Source of the DNA: an uncultured Clostridia bacterium
Lineage (GTDB): Bacteria; Bacillota; Clostridia; Oscillospirales; Ruminococcaceae
DNA length: 64,000 nt
Assembly: GCA_944386475.1 (NCBI GenBank)
Contig: CALXBH010000007.1
Coordinates: 18,011 to 82,010, forward strand
Reading direction: 5' to 3'
A program made the position numbers and the translations under genes. Positions 1 through 8,692 of the stretch are shown here, piece after piece. The number at the start of each line of letters is the position of its first letter. The first letter of the stretch is position 1. The notes under the pieces were generated by a model. That model was not told the origin of the DNA and did no database searches. It worked only from the letters and a program-made list of their open reading frames with translations.

Positions 1-26
1 CATTGTAACAGAAAGGAAGGATTTTG

Positions 27-923
27 ATGATAAAAGCGGCAGTTGTCGGTTACGGCAACATCGGAAAAAGTGTTTTGCAGGCTCTGGCGGCAGCGCCGGA
101 TTTTGAACTGGTTGGCGTTGTCCGCCGCAGCGGCAATGCTGACGGCGCGCCGGAGCTTTCCGGCGTACAGGTGGTGGATGACATCCAAAAGCTGTCCGTA
201 AAGCCCGACGTGGCGATTTTGTGCACTCCTACCCGCAAGGTGCCTGAGTATGCCGAACAGTATCTGGCTATGGGCATTCACACGGTGGACAGCTATGATA
301 TCCACACCGGCATCTGGGATTTAAAGCAGAAATTAGATCCGATCGCCAAGCAAAACGGCACGGTATCGATCATTTCCGCCGGCTGGGATCCTGGTTCGGA
401 CTCCATGGTGCGCGCCTTGATGGAGGCCTGCGCTCCCAAGGGAATTACCTATACAGACTTCGGCCCCGGCATGAGCATGGGTCACACGGTGGCGGTCAAG
501 GCCATTGAGGGCGTGAAAAAAGCTTTGTCTATGACCATTCCTCTGGGCACCGGCATCCATCGCCGGATGGTTTACATCGAGCTGGAAAACGGCTATGCCT
601 ATGAGGACGTTGCCGCCCGCATCAAAGCGGACGACTACTTTGCCCATGACGAGACCCATGTGATCGCGGTGGACGATGTAGACGCGTTGTTGGACATGGG
701 CCACGGCGTTCATATGGAGCGCAAGGGCGTTTCGGGCACCACCCAGAACCAGCGGCTGGAATTTAACATGTCCATCAACAACCCGGCGCTGACCGCGCAG
801 ATTTTGGTGGGGGTCGCCCGGGCGTCCATGAAACAGCAGCCCGGCTGCTACACCATGGTGGAGATCGCTCCCATCGACCTTTTGTACGGAGATAAAGAGG
901 CTTTGATCCGGAAATTGGTCTAA
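27..923 (+). CDS. ddh: meso-diaminopimelate dehydrogenase
   Basis: Cytoplasmic NADPH-dependent enzyme that makes meso-diaminopimelate directly from tetrahydrodipicolinate, for lysine and peptidoglycan synthesis (family knowledge). The 298-residue protein begins with a Rossmann nucleotide-binding loop (VVGYGNIGKS, residues 6-15). It carries family-typical stretches such as SAGWDPGSDSM (about 117-127) and GTTQNQRLEFN. The ATG at 27 is chosen over an in-frame TTG at 24 because the site GAAAGGAAGG lies at 11-20. Length is normal for the family. It stands alone and is followed by an inverted repeat, so it is probably monocistronic or the last gene of its unit. Confidence 0.93.
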   Translation: MIKAAVVGYGNIGKSVLQALAAAPDFELVGVVRRSGNADGAPELSGVQVVDDIQKLSVKPDVAILCTPTRKVPEYAEQYLAMGIHTVDSYDIHTGIWDLKQKLDPIAKQNGTVSIISAGWDPGSDSMVRALMEACAPKGITYTDFGPGMSMGHTVAVKAIEGVKKALSMTIPLGTGIHRRMVYIELENGYAYEDVAARIKADDYFAHDETHVIAVDDVDALLDMGHGVHMERKGVSGTTQNQRLEFNMSINNPALTAQILVGVARASMKQQPGCYTMVEIAPIDLLYGDKEALIRKLV

Positions 924-933
924 AAACCGGGGC

Positions 934-956
934 TTTCCACAACCGGTTGTGGGAAA
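934..956. terminator. inverted repeat after ddh
   Basis: An 11-base left arm TTTCCACAACC meets a nearly perfect complement with no real loop. A T-rich stretch follows about 10 bases later (964-970). It may end ddh transcription, but no U-run is directly attached, so it could equally be a protein-binding palindrome. Confidence 0.4.
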
Positions 957-982
957 AGATAAAACTTTTTCCAAACTTTGTG

Positions 983-1011
983 TTGACAAGCGGCCTTTTT
1001 ACCGGTATAAT
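983..1011 (+). promoter_or_regulatory. consensus sigma-A promoter for yceD-rpmF
   Basis: A perfect -35 TTGACA (983-988) and a perfect -10 TATAAT (1006-1011) are separated by exactly 17 bases. It lies 29 bases upstream of the DUF177 start. This is a strong housekeeping promoter, as expected for a ribosomal protein operon. Confidence 0.85.
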
Positions 1012-1039
1012 AATATCCGTGACGTTATGGGGTGTCGAT

Positions 1040-1543
1040 ATGGTGCTTGCGTTAAAACAGATTTTTGATGTGGTGGGCGAAAGCCAGTCCATCGATTATC
1101 CGCTGGTGATTTCCGACTGTGAAATCGGCGGGCTTCCTGTTTTTGAAAAGCCCATTCCTGTCAAAGGACGGGTTTATAACCGCGCGGGCATCGTGATGCT
1201 GGAGGTCTCCTGTGAGGTGACCATGCATCTTTGCTGTGACCGCTGTCTGACGGTGTTTGACCGCAGTCAGACTCTTCCGGTTTCCCACATCCTGGTGACG
1301 GAGCTTCATTCCGATGCCGACACCGACGACGAATACGTCGTGGTGGAGGAAGATATGACCCTCGATCTGGACGAGCTTTTGCGGGCGGACATTTTGCTCA
1401 GCCTGCCTTCCAAGATCCTCTGCAAGGAGGACTGCAAGGGCTTGTGCAGCGTGTGCGGCGGCAACCGCAACGAAAAAGAGTGTCACTGCGAAGAGAAATC
1501 CATTGATCCCAGGCTTCAAATCCTGGGGGATTTACTAAAATAA
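1040..1543 (+). CDS. DUF177 (YceD-like) protein
   Basis: 167-residue cytoplasmic protein of the YceD/DUF177 family, almost always encoded directly before rpmF and linked to 23S rRNA accumulation (family knowledge). The central CCDRCL motif and the C-terminal cysteine set CKEDCKGLCSVCGG...CHC (last about 40 residues) look like metal-binding knuckles. The ATG at 1040 sits just downstream of the consensus promoter. Longer in-frame starts would lie upstream of or inside the promoter and are rejected. It is co-transcribed with rpmF 59 bases downstream. Confidence 0.85.
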   Translation: MVLALKQIFDVVGESQSIDYPLVISDCEIGGLPVFEKPIPVKGRVYNRAGIVMLEVSCEVTMHLCCDRCLTVFDRSQTLPVSHILVTELHSDADTDDEYVVVEEDMTLDLDELLRADILLSLPSKILCKEDCKGLCSVCGGNRNEKECHCEEKSIDPRLQILGDLLK

Positions 1544-1602
1544 GATTACCGTTAAGGCGGTTGGGCTTTCCAATCGCTCTGCCATACAAAGGAGGTGCTG
1601 AG

Positions 1603-1785
1603 ATGGCGGTACCAAAGAGAAAAGTTTCGAAAGCGAGACGTGACAAAAGACGTTCCAATGTTTGGAAACTGGAAACCCCTGCATTCTCCAGATGCACACA
1701 GTGCGGAGAACTGAAATTGCCTCATCGCGTATGCGGTAATTGCGGGTTCTACAAAGGCGTAGAGGTTATTAAAAAAGAAGCGTAA
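1603..1785 (+). CDS. rpmF: 50S ribosomal protein L32
   Basis: 60-residue basic large-subunit ribosomal protein. It has the typical N-terminus MAVPKRKVSKARRDKRRS, and two zinc-ribbon pairs CTQC and CGNC mark the zinc-binding form. The ATG follows AAAGGAGG (1588-1595) at ideal spacing, so the longer reading from 1561 is not the start. It follows yceD as in most bacteria, but plsX, often found next, is not here. Confidence 0.96.
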   Translation: MAVPKRKVSKARRDKRRSNVWKLETPAFSRCTQCGELKLPHRVCGNCGFYKGVEVIKKEA

Positions 1786-1797
1786 GCGCGGCTTCTT

Positions 1798-1836
1798 AAA
1801 AAAGGTAGGGAGGGCGAAACCTTCTCTACCTTTTAT
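1798..1836 (+). terminator. rho-independent terminator after rpmF
   Basis: AAAGGTAG with further G/A pairs forms a stem with CTACCTTT, followed by TTTTATTCTT. It separates rpmF from the next gene. Confidence 0.7.
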
Positions 1837-1874
1837 TCTTGTCTGTCGTTTTTTAACGGAAAGGGGGAGGCAAC

Positions 1875-3188
1875 ATGGCGGTTGTAATTGCAGCGGTGGA
1901 AAAGGGCTCCTATGCCAAAAAGGCAGGGATCAAACCGGGGGAGACCCTTGTTTCCATCAACGGGAACGAGATTTTAGACGTGCTGGACTACCGGTTTTAC
2001 ATGACCGAGGAAAAGCTCCGGCTGCAACTGGAGGATCAGGACGGGAAAACCCGGGAAGTCGTCATCAAAAAGCAGGAGTATGACGACATCGGCCTTGATT
2101 TTGACACCTATCTGATGGACAAGCAGCAGACCTGCCGCAACAAGTGCATCTTCTGCTTTATCGACCAGATGCCCAAGGGGATGCGGGAAAGCCTGTATTT
2201 TAAAGACGACGACGCCCGTATGAGCTTTTTGTTCGGCAACTATGTCACCCTGACGAACCTTTCCGACCACGACATCGACCGGATTATTAAGATGCACATC
2301 AGCCCCATCAATATCTCGGTGCACACCACGAATCCCGAGCTCCGGTGCAGGATGATGAACAACCGCTTTGCCGGGGACAGTTTGCGGTATATGTACCGGC
2401 TGGCCCAGGCGGGGATCGCTATCAACTGCCAGCTTGTTCTCTGCCCCGGCATCAATGACGGGGAGGAGCTTAAAAGAAGCCTTGACGATCTGGGAAAGCT
2501 CTATCCCAGCGTGCAGAGCATCGCCTGCGTCCCGGTGGGGCTGACCGATCACCGGGAGGGACTGTATCCTCTGGAGCCCTATACCCCCGCCTCAGCGGCG
2601 GATGTCATCCGCATCATCGACGAGTTTTCTGACCGGACGAAACGGGAGTACGGCGCCCGGCTGTGCTACCCGGCGGATGAGTTTTTCCTGACCGCGGGAA
2701 TCCCCATCCCCGAAGGGGCGTACTACGGGGATTTTAACCAGCTGGAAAATGGCGTGGGGATGCTGGCTTCCATGCGGGACGAGTTTTCCGAGGCCCTCCG
2801 CCTGGCGGGGGACGAGCCCTGCAAAAGCAGGAAGCTCACCATCGCCACGGGGGTTGCCGCCGCCGGTTTTATTGACGGCCTGGTTGACGAGGCGAAGAAA
2901 AAATGGCATAATTTAGATTGTACGGTATATGCTGTAAAAAATGATTTCTTCGGGCATAAAATCACGGTGACAGGGCTTTTAACAGCCCGGGATTTAATCG
3001 CCCAGCTTTCGGAAAAGCCTTTGGGGGACACGCTGCTTTTGTCCTCCTCCATGCTCCGGCGGGATACCGACCTGTTTTTGGACGACTTAACGGTATCCGA
3101 TGTGGAAAAGGCGCTGGGGGTAACTGTGCGGGTCACCGATAACGACGGCTTTGATTTTCTGGACGCCCTGCTGGGCGTGGAGCAATAG
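1875..3188 (+). CDS. DUF512 / PDZ radical SAM-type protein
   Basis: 437 residues. The N-terminal 60 residues form a PDZ-like domain (GSYAKKAGIKPGETLVSING). A radical-SAM-type cysteine triad CRNKCIFC follows (C87, C91, C94), then a C-terminal DUF512 region. The family is conserved in Clostridia and usually lies directly before der, as here (45 bases apart). The substrate is unknown. The cysteine triad supports a [4Fe-4S] cluster and presumably S-adenosylmethionine chemistry. The start ATG follows AAAGGGGGAGG. Confidence 0.85.
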   Translation: MAVVIAAVEKGSYAKKAGIKPGETLVSINGNEILDVLDYRFYMTEEKLRLQLEDQDGKTREVVIKKQEYDDIGLDFDTYLMDKQQTCRNKCIFCFIDQMPKGMRESLYFKDDDARMSFLFGNYVTLTNLSDHDIDRIIKMHISPINISVHTTNPELRCRMMNNRFAGDSLRYMYRLAQAGIAINCQLVLCPGINDGEELKRSLDDLGKLYPSVQSIACVPVGLTDHREGLYPLEPYTPASAADVIRIIDEFSDRTKREYGARLCYPADEFFLTAGIPIPEGAYYGDFNQLENGVGMLASMRDEFSEALRLAGDEPCKSRKLTIATGVAAAGFIDGLVDEAKKKWHNLDCTVYAVKNDFFGHKITVTGLLTARDLIAQLSEKPLGDTLLLSSSMLRRDTDLFLDDLTVSDVEKALGVTVRVTDNDGFDFLDALLGVEQ

Positions 3189-3232
3189 GATCCTCTGTTC
3201 ACAGAGGGAAAAAACAGAGAAAGGATTTTAAC

Positions 3233-4558
3233 ATGGGAAAACCGATTGTTGCTGTGGTGGGCCGCCCCAATGTGGGGAAATCCACCCTGTTTAATAAGCT
3301 GATCGGCCAGCGGCTGTCCATTGTGGAGGACACGCCGGGGGTGACCAGGGACCGGATCTACTCCGAAAGTGAATGGCGGGGCCGCACCTTTATGCTGGTG
3401 GACACCGGCGGCATCGAGCCTTCCAGCGACGATGTGATCTTGTCCCAGATGCGCCGCCAGGCGGAGCTTGCCATCCAAAGCGCCCAGGTGATTGTTTTGG
3501 TGGTGGATATGCAGTCAGGGGTGACTGCCACCGACGCGGATGTGGCCGCCATGCTGCAAAAAAGCGGCAAGCCGGTGGTTCTGTGCGTCAATAAATGCGA
3601 CCGGATCGGCGCCCCGGAGCCGGAGTTTTATGAGTTTTATAATTTAGGCCTGGGGGATCCCGTGGCGGTATCCGCTGTCCACGGCCATGGCACCGGCGAT
3701 TTGTTGGACGAGGTGTTCCGCTATTTCCCCGAGGAGGATGAGGAGGAGGAAGACGGCGACGCCATCAAGGTGGCGGTCATCGGCAAGCCTAACGCGGGCA
3801 AATCCTCCCTCATCAATAAAATCGCCGGGGAAGAACGGCTGATCGTCTCGGACGTGGCGGGAACCACCCGGGACGCAGTGGACACGGTAATCGAAAACGA
3901 CAAGGGGAAATTTATCTTTATTGACACAGCGGGCATTCGGCGCAAGTCCAAGGTACTGGAAAATATCGAGCGCTACAGCGTTTTGCGGGCGTATATGGCG
4001 GTTGACCGGGCGGATGTGTGCGTAGTGGTGATCGACGCCACCGTGGGCTTTACCGAGCAGGACAGCAAGGTGGCCGGTTACGCCCATGAGCAGGGGAAGG
4101 CCTGCGTGATCGCGGTGAACAAATGGGATGCGGTGGAAAAGGAAACGGGCACCATGAACCAGTACCGCAAAAAGCTGGAGCAGGATTTCAGCTTTATGTC
4201 CTATGCTCCCATCGTGTTTATTTCGGCCAAAACCGGCCAGCGCATTGACAAGCTGTTTGAGACAATCGCGCTGGTTAACCAGCAAAACGCCATGCGGATC
4301 TCCACCGGCATGCTCAACGACATGCTGGCGGACGCCACGGCCAGGGTGCAGCCTCCCTCTGACAAAGGGCGCAGGCTGAAGATCTATTATATGACCCAGC
4401 CCTCCACTCGTCCGCCCACGTTTGTGGTGTTTGTCAACCGGGCGGACCTGTTTCATTTTTCCTATCAGCGGTATTTGGAAAACCAGATCCGGGAGACCTT
4501 TTCTTTGACGGGGACGCCGGTGCGGTTTATCGTCCGGGAGCGGGAGAAAAAACAATAA
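3233..4558 (+). CDS. der: ribosome biogenesis GTPase Der (EngA)
   Basis: 441-residue GTPase with two tandem G domains that acts in 50S subunit assembly. Walker A of domain 1 is GRPNVGKST (about 8-16) and of domain 2 is GKPNAGKSS (about 183-191). NKCD and NKWD specificity motifs are present, and a C-terminal KH-like domain ends in VREREKK. An acidic linker (EEDEEEED) joins the G domains. The start follows AGAAAGGA. It lies between the DUF512 gene and plsY, a common clostridial order. Confidence 0.97.
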   Translation: MGKPIVAVVGRPNVGKSTLFNKLIGQRLSIVEDTPGVTRDRIYSESEWRGRTFMLVDTGGIEPSSDDVILSQMRRQAELAIQSAQVIVLVVDMQSGVTATDADVAAMLQKSGKPVVLCVNKCDRIGAPEPEFYEFYNLGLGDPVAVSAVHGHGTGDLLDEVFRYFPEEDEEEEDGDAIKVAVIGKPNAGKSSLINKIAGEERLIVSDVAGTTRDAVDTVIENDKGKFIFIDTAGIRRKSKVLENIERYSVLRAYMAVDRADVCVVVIDATVGFTEQDSKVAGYAHEQGKACVIAVNKWDAVEKETGTMNQYRKKLEQDFSFMSYAPIVFISAKTGQRIDKLFETIALVNQQNAMRISTGMLNDMLADATARVQPPSDKGRRLKIYYMTQPSTRPPTFVVFVNRADLFHFSYQRYLENQIRETFSLTGTPVRFIVREREKKQ

Positions 4559-4612
4559 GCCCGGCACTTTGAGGGAAATTACAGTTTATCTTGAAAGGAA
4601 TTGACGGAATCT

Positions 4613-5284
4613 ATGGAGCTTTTCCGGATCATCTGCGCCTGTGTGCTGTCCTCGGCAGTCGCCTACCTGCTGGGGAGCATCAACTTTGCCATCATCATTA
4701 CCAAAGCGGTTCTTCATAAGGATATCCGGGATTTCGGAAGCGGCAACGCGGGGATGACCAACGTCCTGCGCACCGTGGGGAAGGGCCCGGCCGCTTTGAC
4801 CCTGCTGGGGGACTTTTTAAAAGGCGCGGCGGCTGTTTTATTGGGGCATCTGATCTTTGCCTATATCGGGAATCAGCCGGACTGGCTGCTGGGCGGCTAC
4901 CTTTCGGGATTTTTCGCCCTGCTGGGGCATCTGTTCCCTTTGTATTACGGTTTTAAAGGCGGAAAGGGGATCGCCACCTGCGCCGGCGTGCTGGCGGTGC
5001 TGGACTGGCGGGTGCTGCTGATTATTTTAGCGGTGTTTTTGATCGTCACGGCGATTTCCCGCTATGTGTCGCTGGGGTCGGTGTGCGCCGCAGTAGCGTA
5101 TCCGATTTCCACCCTCTGCCTGCGGCTATGGGAAGAAAGCCCGGCGATCTGGAGCGATACGGCGATGGCGGTTTTAATCGCCGCCGTGGTGATTATCATG
5201 CACCGGCAGAACATCAAACGGCTGCTTTCCGGGACGGAAAACAAGATTGGGCAGAAAAAGAAACAGCCGGACACAGAGAAATAG
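4613..5284 (+). CDS. plsY: glycerol-3-phosphate acyltransferase PlsY
   Basis: 223-residue multi-pass membrane enzyme that transfers acyl groups from acyl-phosphate to glycerol-3-phosphate in phospholipid synthesis. Family motifs are visible: LLGSINFA, DFGSGNAGMTNVLRT, and FKGGKGIATCAG. The ATG at 4613 is preferred. A TTG at 4601 is too close to the AAAGGA at 4594-4599. It is directly followed by gpsA, which makes its substrate. Confidence 0.95.
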   Translation: MELFRIICACVLSSAVAYLLGSINFAIIITKAVLHKDIRDFGSGNAGMTNVLRTVGKGPAALTLLGDFLKGAAAVLLGHLIFAYIGNQPDWLLGGYLSGFFALLGHLFPLYYGFKGGKGIATCAGVLAVLDWRVLLIILAVFLIVTAISRYVSLGSVCAAVAYPISTLCLRLWEESPAIWSDTAMAVLIAAVVIIMHRQNIKRLLSGTENKIGQKKKQPDTEK

Positions 5285-5300
5285 AAAGGGATGGATCGCT

Positions 5301-6320
5301 ATGGCGAAAATTGCAGTGCTGGGCTCCGGAGGATTTGGAACCTCTCTGGCGGTGATGGCACACCGGTATGGCCATCAGGTGCTTTTGTGGTCGAAATTCC
5401 CGGAGGAAATCGCGCAGATCCGGAAGGATGGGGAAAACCGGAAGCTTTTGCCGGGCATCCCGGTGGATTCCGCTATCTGCCTTACCTCTGATCTTAACGA
5501 TATTGATGGGGCGCAGATCGTTCTGTTTGCCGTTCCTTCCCGGTTTGTGCGGGAGACGGCAAGGGCAGCTGCTTCCTTTATCCCCGCTAAAGCCACGGTG
5601 GTCAATGTGGCCAAGGGCCTGGAAGAGGGCAGCTTAAAGCGGCTGTCCCAGGTGCTGGAGGAAGAGCTTGCCGGCCATTCGGTAGTGGTATTGTCCGGCC
5701 CCTCCCACGCGGAGGAGGTCGCCCGGGGCGTTCCCACCACCATCGTGTCGGCCTCCAAGGATCTGGCGGCAGCGGAGCTTGTCCAGGATGAGCTGATGAA
5801 CAAAACCCTGCGTATTTATGTGAGCGAAGACGTCACCGGTGTGGAGCTTGGCGGCGCGTTAAAAAATATTATCGCCCTGTGCGCCGGTATCTGCGACGGC
5901 ATGGGGTTGGGCGACAACACCAAAGCGGCTTTGATGACCAGGGGAATCGCCGAGATGTCCCGCTTAGGGCGGGCACTGGGCGGAAAGGACGCCACTTTTG
6001 CGGGCTTAACCGGTATGGGCGACTTGATCGTCACCTGCACCAGTATGCACAGCCGCAACCGCCGGGCCGGTATTTTGATCGGCCAGGGGGTTTCCAGCAA
6101 GGAAGCTGTGGAGCGCGTGGGCACGGTAGAAGGCTATTTTGCGGCCAAAACCGGCTGGGAGCTGGCGCAGAAATACGGGGTGTCCATGCCCATCACCGAG
6201 CAGCTGTACAAGGTGCTGTATGAGGGCGCAAATTTATATCAAAGTCTGGAGGCGCTGATGGACCGGCCCAAACGCCATGAAAGCGAACCCGCCTGGGAGC
6301 CTGCGCCGCGCATGGAATAG
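5301..6320 (+). CDS. gpsA: glycerol-3-phosphate dehydrogenase [NAD(P)+]
   Basis: 339-residue cytosolic dehydrogenase that reduces dihydroxyacetone phosphate to sn-glycerol-3-phosphate. The Rossmann motif VLGSGGFGTSLA is at 6-17. LSGPSHAEEVARG, GALKNIIALCAGI and GMGDLIVTCTS are family signatures. The ATG at 5301 follows AGAAAGGGATGG. Starts further upstream would overlap plsY without a better ribosome site. Together with plsY it makes the first steps of phospholipid synthesis. Confidence 0.96.
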   Translation: MAKIAVLGSGGFGTSLAVMAHRYGHQVLLWSKFPEEIAQIRKDGENRKLLPGIPVDSAICLTSDLNDIDGAQIVLFAVPSRFVRETARAAASFIPAKATVVNVAKGLEEGSLKRLSQVLEEELAGHSVVVLSGPSHAEEVARGVPTTIVSASKDLAAAELVQDELMNKTLRIYVSEDVTGVELGGALKNIIALCAGICDGMGLGDNTKAALMTRGIAEMSRLGRALGGKDATFAGLTGMGDLIVTCTSMHSRNRRAGILIGQGVSSKEAVERVGTVEGYFAAKTGWELAQKYGVSMPITEQLYKVLYEGANLYQSLEALMDRPKRHESEPAWEPAPRME

Positions 6321-6371
6321 CGGCTGCCCGTCTTTAGGGGGAAATGGCTTCTAAATATCAATGGGAATGCT

Positions 6372-6400
6372 GGCGCTCCGCCTTTGCGGAGCGCCATTTT
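6372..6400 (+). terminator. terminator after gpsA
   Basis: A perfect 10-bp stem GGCGCTCCGC / GCGGAGCGCC with a CTTT loop is followed by ATTTTGTAT. It ends the der-plsY-gpsA unit. Confidence 0.8.
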
Positions 6401-6482
6401 GTATAGGCGCATGCCTTTGACGGTACACGGCGAAGCGGCGCCGCCGGGAATAATATTTTCGTTTAATTTTGTTATGTTTTCC

Positions 6483-6512
6483 TTGACAAGAACAAACGTT
6501 CTATGCTATACT
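6483..6512 (+). promoter_or_regulatory. promoter of the radical SAM/DNA-metabolism pair
   Basis: -35 TTGACA (6483-6488) and -10 TATACT (6507-6512) with an 18-base spacer. The first LexA-type box lies inside the spacer and the second just after the start point. A bound repressor would therefore block polymerase. Confidence 0.75.
6490..6501. promoter_or_regulatory. LexA (DinR) box 1
   Basis: GAAC-AAAC-GTTC matches the Gram-positive SOS box core GAAC-N4-GTTC. It lies between -35 and -10. Confidence 0.75.
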
Positions 6513-6519
6513 CCAATTA

Positions 6520-6531
6520 GAACGAATGTTC
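6520..6531. promoter_or_regulatory. LexA (DinR) box 2
   Basis: GAAC-GAAT-GTTC, a second copy of the SOS core. It is exactly 30 bases from box 1 (about three helical turns) and lies downstream of the -10. Confidence 0.75.
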
Positions 6532-6551
6532 TTTTAGGAGAAGGCGATCAA

Positions 6552-7853
6552 ATGGATATAATGGAAAAGCTTACGATCCTCACAAATTCTGCAAAATACG
6601 ATGTAGCCTGTACCTCCAGCGGGGTGGACCGGGGCGGCGCTCCCGGCTCGATGGGGTCCACGGTAGGATGTGGCATCTGCCACAGCTTTGCGTCGGACGG
6701 GCGGTGCATCTCGCTGTTAAAGGTGCTGATGACCAACTACTGCATCTACGACTGCCAGTACTGTGTCAACCGGTGTTCCAACGATACGAAGCGGGTTGCC
6801 TTTACGCCGGAGGAACTGGCGGAACTGACCATGGCGTTTTACCGCCGCAATTATATCGAAGGGCTGTTTTTAAGCTCAGGGATTTTAAAAAGCCCGGATT
6901 ACACCAGCGAAAGGCTGTTAAAAACCCTGCTGCTTATACGGAACAAATACCATTTCCGCGGGTATATCCACGTGAAAGCGATACCGGGAACCGATCCGGC
7001 GCTGTTAACAAAGCTGGGGATGCTGGCCGACAGGATGAGCGTGAACATCGAGCTCCCCTCCCAAAAAAGCCTCAGGCAATTAGCGCCCAATAAATCCAAA
7101 AACGACATCTTTGCCCCCATGAAACTGCTGACCAGCTCCATCCGGCAAAACAGCTATGATCTGGCCCATTATAAAAGCGCTCCCGCCTTTGCTCCCAGCG
7201 GCCAGAGCACCCAGATGATCGTGGGCGCCAGCCCGGAATCCGATTTTCAGATTTTGTCTCTGGCCCAGGGGCTGTATCAAAAGTACCGCCTAAAGCGGGT
7301 GTTTTATTCCGCCTATATGCCGGTTTCAGACAATCCGCTGCTGCCGGCCAGAGGAACCAAGCCGCCCCTTTTGCGGGAACACCGTTTGTATCAGGCGGAC
7401 TGGCTGCTGCGGTTTTACGGGTTTAAAGCCGAGGAGCTTTTGGACGAAGAGCATCCCAACATGAATCCATTGATGGATCCCAAATGCAACTGGGCCCTTA
7501 ATCATCTGGAGCTGTTTCCTCAGGAGGTAAACACGGCGCCCTATGAAATGCTGCTGCGGATTCCCGGCGTAGGGGTCAAAAGCGCCAAGCGGATCATGAC
7601 CGCCCGGCGAAACGGCAGCCTGTCCTTTGAGGACTTAAAAAAGATCGGTGTGGTGTTAAAGCGCGCCCAGTATTTTATCACCTGCTCGGGAAAATTGGCG
7701 TGCGGGCTTAAAATCACCCAGGACGGGGTAATGAGGGCGCTGATCGGAGATAAACTCCCGGCAGAGAACAAACCGGAACAGTTATCCCTGTTTGCCCCTT
7801 CGGCTATGCTTTTGAAAGGAGAGATACGGCAATGCCTTGGCGTACGGACGTAG
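6552..7853 (+). CDS. putative DNA modification/repair radical SAM protein
   Basis: 433 residues. The radical SAM triad CIYDCQYC (C64, C68, C71) is followed by a SplB-like barrel. A helix-hairpin-helix segment LLRIPGVGVKSAKRIM (about 332-347) is typical of DNA-binding proteins. It belongs to the radical SAM family that is co-encoded with a partner linked to uracil-DNA-glycosylase-like proteins. That partner follows with a 22-base overlap. The ATG at 6552 follows AGGAGAAGGCG. Two LexA-type boxes in the promoter support SOS control and a repair role; the lesion acted on is unknown. Confidence 0.85.
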   Translation: MDIMEKLTILTNSAKYDVACTSSGVDRGGAPGSMGSTVGCGICHSFASDGRCISLLKVLMTNYCIYDCQYCVNRCSNDTKRVAFTPEELAELTMAFYRRNYIEGLFLSSGILKSPDYTSERLLKTLLLIRNKYHFRGYIHVKAIPGTDPALLTKLGMLADRMSVNIELPSQKSLRQLAPNKSKNDIFAPMKLLTSSIRQNSYDLAHYKSAPAFAPSGQSTQMIVGASPESDFQILSLAQGLYQKYRLKRVFYSAYMPVSDNPLLPARGTKPPLLREHRLYQADWLLRFYGFKAEELLDEEHPNMNPLMDPKCNWALNHLELFPQEVNTAPYEMLLRIPGVGVKSAKRIMTARRNGSLSFEDLKKIGVVLKRAQYFITCSGKLACGLKITQDGVMRALIGDKLPAENKPEQLSLFAPSAMLLKGEIRQCLGVRT

Positions 7854-8638
7854 TATATCTTTATGACGGCACTCTTCAGGGCCTTTTAACCTGTGTATTT
7901 GAAAGCTTTTCCTGCAAGGAGCTTCCCATGCACATCTACACTCAGGAGGAATGCGAGCTTTCCCTGTTTACCGCCAAATGGGTGGACACCGATGAGGAAA
8001 AGGCCCGGCGGGTATGGGAATCCATCCCGAAAAAAATTTCCACCCGGGCAAGACAGCTTGTGCTGCAGAGCTTTTATACCTGCCTGCCGGACAAGGAACG
8101 GCATATTTTGGACTTTCTGCGGCTGGGATACGCCGCAGGGCCGTCGGTGACCGAGCGGATCACCGACGAGCGGGTTTTTGTGCTGCAAAAGGCGGTGAAG
8201 CATCTGCTAAACGAGGCCCATCTGCTCAAAGGTTTTTTGCGCTTTTCCATCCACGGCAACGTGATGGTCGGGGTGATCGAGCCAAAAAATTACGCCCTCT
8301 CCCTGATCGCGGAGCATTTTTGCAACCGGTATCCCGAGGAATCCTTTCTGATCTATGACAAGACCCACAAACAGGCGCTGGTGTACCAGTCCTACCAGGC
8401 GGTCATCCTCCAGCTGGACAGCTTTGAAATCCCCAAGGAAGGGGAGGAAGAGCTCCGCTACCAGCGTCTGTGGCAGCGGTTTTACGACACGGTGGGCGTG
8501 GAAGGCCGGTATAATCCCAAATGCCGCATGACCCATATGCCCAAGCGCTATTGGGGGAACATGGTGGAGATGGCGCCCCGGGAAAACCACAGCGATGCTT
8601 ATGCGGATAAACCCGCTTTCACCAGCCTTACAGCCTAA
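7832..8638 (+). CDS. probable DNA metabolism protein (radical SAM partner)
   Basis: 268 residues, of the family found next to the preceding radical SAM protein (DUF4130-type). The N-terminus DVVYLYDGTLQGLLTCVFE, the RLWQRFYDTVGVEGRYNPKCR stretch in the C-terminal half and the MTHMPKRYWGNMVEM end are typical. Start ATG 7832 follows GAAAGGAGA and overlaps the upstream gene, so translation is coupled. It presumably works with its partner in DNA repair. The catalytic chemistry is not established from sequence. Confidence 0.82.
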   Translation: MPWRTDVVYLYDGTLQGLLTCVFESFSCKELPMHIYTQEECELSLFTAKWVDTDEEKARRVWESIPKKISTRARQLVLQSFYTCLPDKERHILDFLRLGYAAGPSVTERITDERVFVLQKAVKHLLNEAHLLKGFLRFSIHGNVMVGVIEPKNYALSLIAEHFCNRYPEESFLIYDKTHKQALVYQSYQAVILQLDSFEIPKEGEEELRYQRLWQRFYDTVGVEGRYNPKCRMTHMPKRYWGNMVEMAPRENHSDAYADKPAFTSLTA

Positions 8639-8655
8639 ACATCTGCCTATAGACA

Positions 8656-8691
8656 AAAACGTCCCCGGCTGCATGCAGCCGGGGACGTTTT
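8656..8691. terminator. bidirectional terminator
   Basis: A 17-bp perfect stem (AAAACGTCCCCGGCTGC and its complement) has a 2-base apex. It carries A's on the left and T's on the right, so it serves both the rightward pair and the leftward DUF454 gene. Confidence 0.85.
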
Positions 8692-8692
8692 G

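Noticed and set aside
333..989. A 218-codon leftward frame opposite ddh
   Set aside because: Shadow of a GC-rich gene on the other strand; no ribosome site, and ddh is certain.
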